This document shows positions 59,324-64,000 of a DNA stretch of 64,000 nucleotides, piece by piece; positions within the stretch are counted from its first letter, which is position 1; every line of letters begins with the position of its first letter. The notes under the pieces are model-generated. The model was not told the origin of the DNA. It ran no database searches and was given only the letters and a program-made list of their open reading frames with translations. The stretch is from Fredinandcohnia aciditolerans (GTDB lineage: Bacteria > Bacillota > Bacilli > Bacillales > Bacillaceae_L): contig QGHH01000005.1 in NCBI GenBank assembly GCA_003640645.1, positions 62,001 through 126,000 on the forward strand. Reading direction: 5' to 3'. Both the position numbers and the translations under genes were made by a program.

Positions 59324-60460
59324 ATGAGTAGTGAATTATTAGATGCCTTAACATTGCTCGAGAAAGAAAAAGGCATTAGCAAAGATATTATTATCGAGGC
59401 AATTGAGGCAGCACTTATTTCTGCATATAAGCGGAATTTTAACCAGGCTCAGAATGTTAGAGTAGATTTGAACTTAGCAAACGGTTCTATGCGTGTGTTT
59501 GCTAGAAAAGATGTAGTAGATGAAGTGTTTGACCCTAGACTAGAAATTTCCATTGAAGAGGCAAGAACCATCAACCCTAATTACCAAGTCGAGGACGTTG
59601 TCGAAATTGAAGTAACACCAAAAGACTTCGGAAGAATTGCTGCTCAAACTGCTAAGCAAGTTGTTACTCAACGTGTACGTGAAGCAGAAAGAGGAGTTAT
59701 TTACTCAGAATTCATTGACCGTGAAGAAGACATCATGACAGGGATTGTTCAGCGTCTAGATTCTAAGTTTATCTATGTTGCCTTAGGGAAAATTGAGGCA
59801 TTGCTTCCATTAAATGAACAAATGCCGAATGAACAATATAAGCCTCATGACAGAATAAAAGTCTACATAACAAAGGTTGAAAGAACGACAAAAGGTCCAC
59901 AAATCTTTGTTTCTAGAACACATCCTGGATTATTAAAACGTCTTTTCGAAATCGAGGTTCCTGAAATCTATGACGGAACTGTTGAAATTAAATCAGTTGC
60001 CAGAGAAGCTGGAGATCGTTCAAAGATTTCTGTTCACTCTGATAATCCAGAAGTAGATCCAGTAGGTTCGTGTGTTGGCCCTAAGGGTCAACGCGTCCAA
60101 GCGATTGTGAATGAACTTAAAGGTGAAAAAATCGATATTGTAAAATGGTCAGATGATCCAGTTGTTTTTGTAGCAAACGCTCTAAGCCCATCTAAAGTAC
60201 TTGACGTTATTGTGAATGAAGAAGAAAAAGCAACAACAGTTGTTGTTCCTGACTATCAATTATCATTAGCAATCGGTAAGCGTGGGCAAAACGCTCGTTT
60301 AGCAGCAAAATTAACTGGTTGGAAAATTGATATTAAGAGTCAAACAGATGCAGAGCAAGCGGGAATTTACCCTAGAGAAGGCTTTGGTTTATTTGACGAC
60401 GATCACGAAGATGAACATGAGGAAGAAGCATTCGATTTGCAGTCTGAAGAAATCGAGTGA
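59324..60460 (+). CDS. nusA: Transcription termination/antitermination factor NusA
   Basis: A 378-residue protein: an N-terminal RNA-polymerase-binding domain (LLDALTLLEKEKGISKDIIIEAIEAAL), an S1 domain (about 130-200, DIMTGIVQRLDSKFIYVALG), and two KH domains (DPVGSCVGPKGQRVQAIVNEL and LAIGKRGQNARLAAKLTGWKIDIK). The C-terminal tail is short and acidic, as in bacilli, without the E. coli repeats. It stimulates pausing and intrinsic termination. Confidence 0.98.
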   Translation: MSSELLDALTLLEKEKGISKDIIIEAIEAALISAYKRNFNQAQNVRVDLNLANGSMRVFARKDVVDEVFDPRLEISIEEARTINPNYQVEDVVEIEVTPKDFGRIAAQTAKQVVTQRVREAERGVIYSEFIDREEDIMTGIVQRLDSKFIYVALGKIEALLPLNEQMPNEQYKPHDRIKVYITKVERTTKGPQIFVSRTHPGLLKRLFEIEVPEIYDGTVEIKSVAREAGDRSKISVHSDNPEVDPVGSCVGPKGQRVQAIVNELKGEKIDIVKWSDDPVVFVANALSPSKVLDVIVNEEEKATTVVVPDYQLSLAIGKRGQNARLAAKLTGWKIDIKSQTDAEQAGIYPREGFGLFDDDHEDEHEEEAFDLQSEEIE

Positions 60461-60471
60461 GGTGAAGAAAA

Positions 60472-60750
60472 TTGGTAGGAAATAAAAAAATACCATTACG
60501 TAAATGTATTGCCAGTGGTGAAATGAAGCCTAAAAAGGAACTTGTACGAATTGTGCGTTCCAAAGAGGGTGAAGTTTCCATTGACCTTACTGGGAAAAAG
60601 TCTGGCCGCGGTGCATACCTAAGTAAAGATAAAGAATGTATCTTACTAGCGAAGAAAAAGAACATTCTTGCGGGTCAGCTGAAAGCCACAATTGATGATT
60701 CAATTTATGAAGAACTACTCCAACTAGTAGATAAGGAGAAGCCTTCATAG
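60472..60750 (+). CDS. rnpM: RNase P modulator RnpM (YlxR)
   Basis: A 92-residue basic protein of the YlxR family: KKIPLRKCIASGEMKPKKELVRIVRSKEG, GKKSGRGAYL and a C-terminal helix. It binds RNA, and the B. subtilis protein has been linked to RNase P activity. TTG start at 60472 after GAGGTGAAG, adjoining ylxQ without a gap. Confidence 0.93.
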   Translation: MVGNKKIPLRKCIASGEMKPKKELVRIVRSKEGEVSIDLTGKKSGRGAYLSKDKECILLAKKKNILAGQLKATIDDSIYEELLQLVDKEKPS

Positions 60751-61053
60751 ATGGAAAATAAGGAATGGTTTTCATTATTAGGTCTTGCCAATCGAGCAAG
60801 AAAGGTCATTTCAGGTGAAGAACTCGTCGTGAAAGAAATTCGCAATGGAAACGCAAAACTTGTTCTCTTATCTGAAGATGCATCAGCAAACACTACAAAA
60901 AAAATTACGGATAAAAGCACGTATTATCAGGTTCAACTTCGTACTGTAAGCGATCGGTATACACTAGGACATGCGATTGGTAAGGATGCCCGAGTAGTTG
61001 TCGCGATAACGGAGAGTGGGTTTGCAAAAAAAATTAGTCACTTGCTCGATTAA
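60751..61053 (+). CDS. ylxQ: L7Ae-family ribosomal-like protein YlxQ
   Basis: A 100-residue protein of the L7Ae/L30e/S12e family that binds kink-turn [42 protein letters not shown] and the end [39 protein letters not shown]. Function in the cell is not clear. It overlaps nothing; infB starts 19 bp downstream. Confidence 0.95.
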   Translation: MENKEWFSLLGLANRARKVISGEELVVKEIRNGNAKLVLLSEDASANTTKKITDKSTYYQVQLRTVSDRYTLGHAIGKDARVVVAITESGFAKKISHLLD

Positions 61054-61072
61054 CATATTTGGGGGTGAACAT

Positions 61073-63268
61073 ATGAGTAGAATGCGTGTATACGAATATG
61101 CAAAACAACAAAATATCTCAAGTAAAGAAGTTATTACAAAGCTTAAAGAGATGGACATAGAGGTTAAAAATCATATGGCAACAATTGAAGGAGATATTTT
61201 GAAAAAATTGGATCAAACATTTGGTAAAAAAACAGAAACTGCTAAGGCTACAAGCGAGCAAAATAAAAATAATAACTCAAAACCACCTGTTAATAATAAT
61301 GCTACAACTAAAGTGGTTGACAAAAAAGAAGTTAAGAATAAGCCTGTAACTCCTAAAAACCGTGACGCTAAAAAGCCTGAAAATCAAGGACAGAAAAAGG
61401 GTTTTCAGTCAAATCATAACAATAATAACAGAAGAAATAAAAACAACAGACAAAAAGGTAATAACCGTCCAAATCATCAGCAACAACCGGTTCAACCAAA
61501 GCCTGAAAAAAAATTACCTGAAAAAATTACTTTCATTGGTTCATTAACCGTTGGAGAGTTAGCAAAAAAATTAGGTAAAGAGCCTTCTGAGATTATTAAA
61601 AAGTTATTCATGTTAGGTGTTATGGCGACAATTAACCAAGAGCTTGATAAAGATTCCATCGAATTAATTGCTTCTGAATATGGTGTTGAGGTCGAAGAGG
61701 AAATTGTCTTTGACGTTACCGAATTCGAACAGTATGTCGAGGAAGATAATGAAGAAGACTTAATTGAAAGACCTTCGATTGTTACAATCATGGGCCATGT
61801 AGACCATGGTAAAACGACTACCCTTGATTCCATCCGAAATACAAAGGTTACAGCTGGGGAAGCTGGTGGGATTACACAGCATATTGGTGCTTATCAAGTT
61901 GTTGAAAACGGAAAGAAAATAACTTTCTTAGACACACCAGGACACGCCGCTTTTACCACTATGCGTGCGAGAGGTGCTCAGGTTACTGATATTACTGTAT
62001 TAGTAGTCGCAGCAGATGATGGTGTAATGCCGCAAACAGTAGAAGCAATTAACCATGCAAAGGCTGCTGAGGTGCCAATTATCGTAGCAGTGAATAAAAT
62101 GGATAAACCAACAGCAAATCCTGATCGTGTAATGCAGGAATTAACTGAACATGGTTTAGTTCCTGAGGCTTGGGGAGGAGACACAATCTTCGTTCCAATC
62201 TCGGCATTAACAGGAGAAGGAATCGACAACCTACTTGAAATGATTCTTCTAGTGGGTGAAGTTGAAGAATATAAGGCAAATCCTAAGAGAAGAGCAACAG
62301 GTACTGTAATTGAAGCGAAGCTCGATAAGGGAAGAGGTTCAGTTGCTACACTACTAGTCCAAAATGGAACGTTACGCATTGGTGACCCAATTGTAGTTGG
62401 AAACACATTTGGTCGTGTCCGTGCAATGGTTAATGATTTAGGCCGTCGTGTTAAAGAGGCAGGACCTTCTACTCCAGTTGAAATCACTGGACTAAGTGAT
62501 GTCCCACAAGCCGGTGATCAATTCGTTGTTTTTGAAGATGAGAAGAAAGCACGACAAGTTGGAGAAGCCAGAGCTCAGAAGCAATTAGTTGAGCAACGTG
62601 GCGACAAAGTGAAAGTAAGTCTAGAAGATTTATTTGAGCATATTAAACAAGGTGAAATGAAGGAAATTAACTTAATCGTAAAAGCTGACGTTCAAGGTTC
62701 TGTTGAGGCTTTGGCAGCTTCTCTTCAAAAAATTGATGTAGAAGGTGTTAAAGTTAAGATTATCCATACTGGTGTCGGTGCGATTAATGAATCCGATATT
62801 ACACTTGCATCAGCTTCAAATGCAATTGTAATCGGCTTTAATGTACGACCTGATGTGAATGCGAAACGAACTGCAGAAGCAGAAGAGGTCGATATCCGTC
62901 TTCACCGCATTATCTATAAAGTAATTGAAGAAATTGAATCTGCAATGAAGGGTATGCTTGACCCTGAATTTGAAGAGAAAGTAATTGGGCAAGCAGAAGT
63001 ACGTACAACCTTCAAGGTATCGAAGATCGGTACAATTGCTGGTTCTTACGTGACAGATGGTAAAATCACTCGTGACAGCGGTGTTCGCCTAATTCGTGAT
63101 GGAGTCGTTATCTTTGAAGGAGAAATTGATACATTAAAACGTTTCAAGGATGATGTGAAGGAAGTTGCGCAAAACTATGAGTGTGGTATAACAATTGCGA
63201 AATTCAACGATATTAAAGAAGGAGATATCATTGAAGCATTTGTGATGCAAGAAGTTGATCGACATTGA
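61073..63268 (+). CDS. infB: Translation initiation factor IF-2
   Basis: A 731-residue GTPase that brings initiator tRNA to the 30S. An N-terminal helix-turn-helix-like part ([24 protein letters not shown]) is followed by a Lys/Asn/Gln-rich disordered region (about 60-150), IF2-N, and the G domain with GHVDHGKT (residues 241-248), DTPGH and NKMD, then domains II-IV ([25 protein letters not shown]). The ATG at 61073 follows GGGGGTGA; upstream codons in this frame overlap ylxQ and are not used. Confidence 0.97.
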   Translation: MSRMRVYEYAKQQNISSKEVITKLKEMDIEVKNHMATIEGDILKKLDQTFGKKTETAKATSEQNKNNNSKPPVNNNATTKVVDKKEVKNKPVTPKNRDAKKPENQGQKKGFQSNHNNNNRRNKNNRQKGNNRPNHQQQPVQPKPEKKLPEKITFIGSLTVGELAKKLGKEPSEIIKKLFMLGVMATINQELDKDSIELIASEYGVEVEEEIVFDVTEFEQYVEEDNEEDLIERPSIVTIMGHVDHGKTTTLDSIRNTKVTAGEAGGITQHIGAYQVVENGKKITFLDTPGHAAFTTMRARGAQVTDITVLVVAADDGVMPQTVEAINHAKAAEVPIIVAVNKMDKPTANPDRVMQELTEHGLVPEAWGGDTIFVPISALTGEGIDNLLEMILLVGEVEEYKANPKRRATGTVIEAKLDKGRGSVATLLVQNGTLRIGDPIVVGNTFGRVRAMVNDLGRRVKEAGPSTPVEITGLSDVPQAGDQFVVFEDEKKARQVGEARAQKQLVEQRGDKVKVSLEDLFEHIKQGEMKEINLIVKADVQGSVEALAASLQKIDVEGVKVKIIHTGVGAINESDITLASASNAIVIGFNVRPDVNAKRTAEAEEVDIRLHRIIYKVIEEIESAMKGMLDPEFEEKVIGQAEVRTTFKVSKIGTIAGSYVTDGKITRDSGVRLIRDGVVIFEGEIDTLKRFKDDVKEVAQNYECGITIAKFNDIKEGDIIEAFVMQEVDRH

Positions 63269-63543
63269 TCGGCTATGTAGAGTGTGAATGTGTCATTTAT
63301 GATGCGAATTCTTTAAAAGCAAAACGTGCCGTTTTACAAAGTGTCATTACTCGACTCAAACAAAAGTTTAATATTTCAGTTGCGGAGGTAGACCATCAAG
63401 ATACATGGCAACGCACTAAATTAGCCATCGTTACTGTATCTTCAAGTCGAAAGCACTCTGAACTCGAATTAAACAATGCTCTAAAGTTTATTGATTCGTT
63501 TCCGGAATTAGATCGAACAGTAACCGATTTTGAGTGGTTATAA
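63265..63543 (+). CDS. ylxP: YlxP, DUF503 family protein
   Basis: A 92-residue protein of the DUF503 family: [57 protein letters not shown] is its conserved core (ferredoxin-like fold; shortened here to [11 protein letters not shown] and VDHQDTWQR as markers). A role in 30S biogenesis has been proposed for related proteins. TTG start overlapping the infB stop by 4 bp. Confidence 0.93.
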   Translation: MIGYVECECVIYDANSLKAKRAVLQSVITRLKQKFNISVAEVDHQDTWQRTKLAIVTVSSSRKHSELELNNALKFIDSFPELDRTVTDFEWL

Positions 63544-63558
63544 CGAGGTGATATAAAG

Positions 63559-63924
63559 ATGAGTTTACGACCAAATCGTGTTGGAGAACAAATGAAAAAG
63601 GAATTGAGTGACATAATTGGACGGAAGATAAAAGATCCACGCATTGGATTTGTAACTGTTACCGACGTTCAAGTTACTGGAGACCTTCAGCAAGCGAAAG
63701 TTTTTATTTCGGTTTTAGGTGATGAAGAGCAAAGGCAAAACACATTAAAAGGTCTTGCCAAAGCGAAAGGTTTTATCCGTTCAGAAATCGGTCAACGCAT
63801 TCGTTTACGGAAAACACCTGAGATTCTTTTTGAATTTGACGAATCAATTGATTATGGGAATCGAATTGAAACGATCCTACATGAAATAAATAAAGATTCA
63901 AATCAAGAATCAAACCGAGAATAA
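63559..63924 (+). CDS. rbfA: Ribosome-binding factor A
   Basis: A 121-residue cold-shock-associated 30S maturation factor with a KH-like fold: [51 protein letters not shown] opens the domain (markers: [10 protein letters not shown] and [10 protein letters not shown]), ending [37 protein letters not shown]. It completes the set of 30S factors in this operon. Confidence 0.97.
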   Translation: MSLRPNRVGEQMKKELSDIIGRKIKDPRIGFVTVTDVQVTGDLQQAKVFISVLGDEEQRQNTLKGLAKAKGFIRSEIGQRIRLRKTPEILFEFDESIDYGNRIETILHEINKDSNQESNRE

Positions 63925-63932
63925 AGTAGAGG

Positions 63933-63965
63933 ATAGGCTTTAATATAGAGTCTATCCCTTTTTTA
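63933..63965 (+). terminator. Probable terminator after rbfA
   Basis: AGGATAG-type stem: GATAGG/CTATCC arms (GGATAG at 63931-63936 with CTATCC at 63952-63957) around a 15-nt loop, followed by six Ts. In B. subtilis truB follows rbfA; here the window ends 35 bp later without a new gene start. Confidence 0.65.
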
Positions 63966-64000
63966 AATTTTTAAGAAATTGTTAAAATACAACTATCTAA

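Noticed and set aside
61978-62487. 169-codon open frame on the minus strand inside infB
   Set aside because: It is a shadow of the infB GTPase region; composition is low-complexity Ser/Thr/Pro and there is no start signal.

Overview
The window is a 64-kb stretch of chromosome from a low-GC Gram-positive bacterium of the Bacillaceae (Bacillus in the broad sense). The evidence is the gene order, which follows the Bacillus subtilis ffh-to-rbfA region almost gene for gene. Lineage markers support this: CodY, SigD, FliY, CheC/CheD, SwrB/SwrD-like proteins, a PolC-type DNA polymerase III, and strong AGGAGG ribosome binding sites with many TTG and GTG starts. I cannot name the species. Every supported gene is on the + strand.

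Layout. (1) 1-3727: 3' end of ffh, then rpsP, khpA, ylqD, rimM, trmD and rplS (translation and RNA modification). (2) 3869-7039: signal peptidase, rbgA, rnhB, and two small genes, ylqG and ylqH, that look like a FliK C-domain and a stand-alone FlhB C-domain. (3) 7334-12642: sucCD, dprA, topA. (4) 12802-16476: xerC-hslV-hslU-codY behind its own sigma-A-type promoter; trmFO, normally between topA and xerC, is absent. (5) 16801-44295: the fla/che locus, with basal body, hook, C-ring, export gate, chemotaxis genes, sigD and swrB. (6) 44444-53759: rpsB, tsf, pyrH, frr, uppS, cdsA, dxr, rseP, proS (translation, UMP synthesis, isoprenoid and phospholipid synthesis, site-2 protease). (7) 53955-58268: polC. 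(8) 58815-63924: rimP-nusA-rnpM-ylxQ-infB-ylxP-rbfA (transcription elongation and ribosome maturation).

The proteins are conventional; the unusual material is between the genes. Three short dispersed repeats with about 25-bp terminal inverted repeats (1288-1570, 51814-52018, 58641-58790) each sit a few bases upstream of a ribosome binding site and in the same orientation. A second hairpin family (1125-1239, 53814-53929) shows compensatory changes between its copies. A third repeat (58274-58396) follows polC. Structured leaders precede rplS (L19-leader-like), rpsB, sucC and rimP-nusA (promoter followed by terminator-like hairpins). Two unexplained hairpin regions lie inside the flagellar operon, around flgE.

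No insertion sequence, prophage, CRISPR array, tRNA or rRNA was found. No clearly new multi-gene system is present; the best candidates for undescribed biology are the repeats placed at 5' untranslated regions and the ylqG-ylqH mini export-switch pair.
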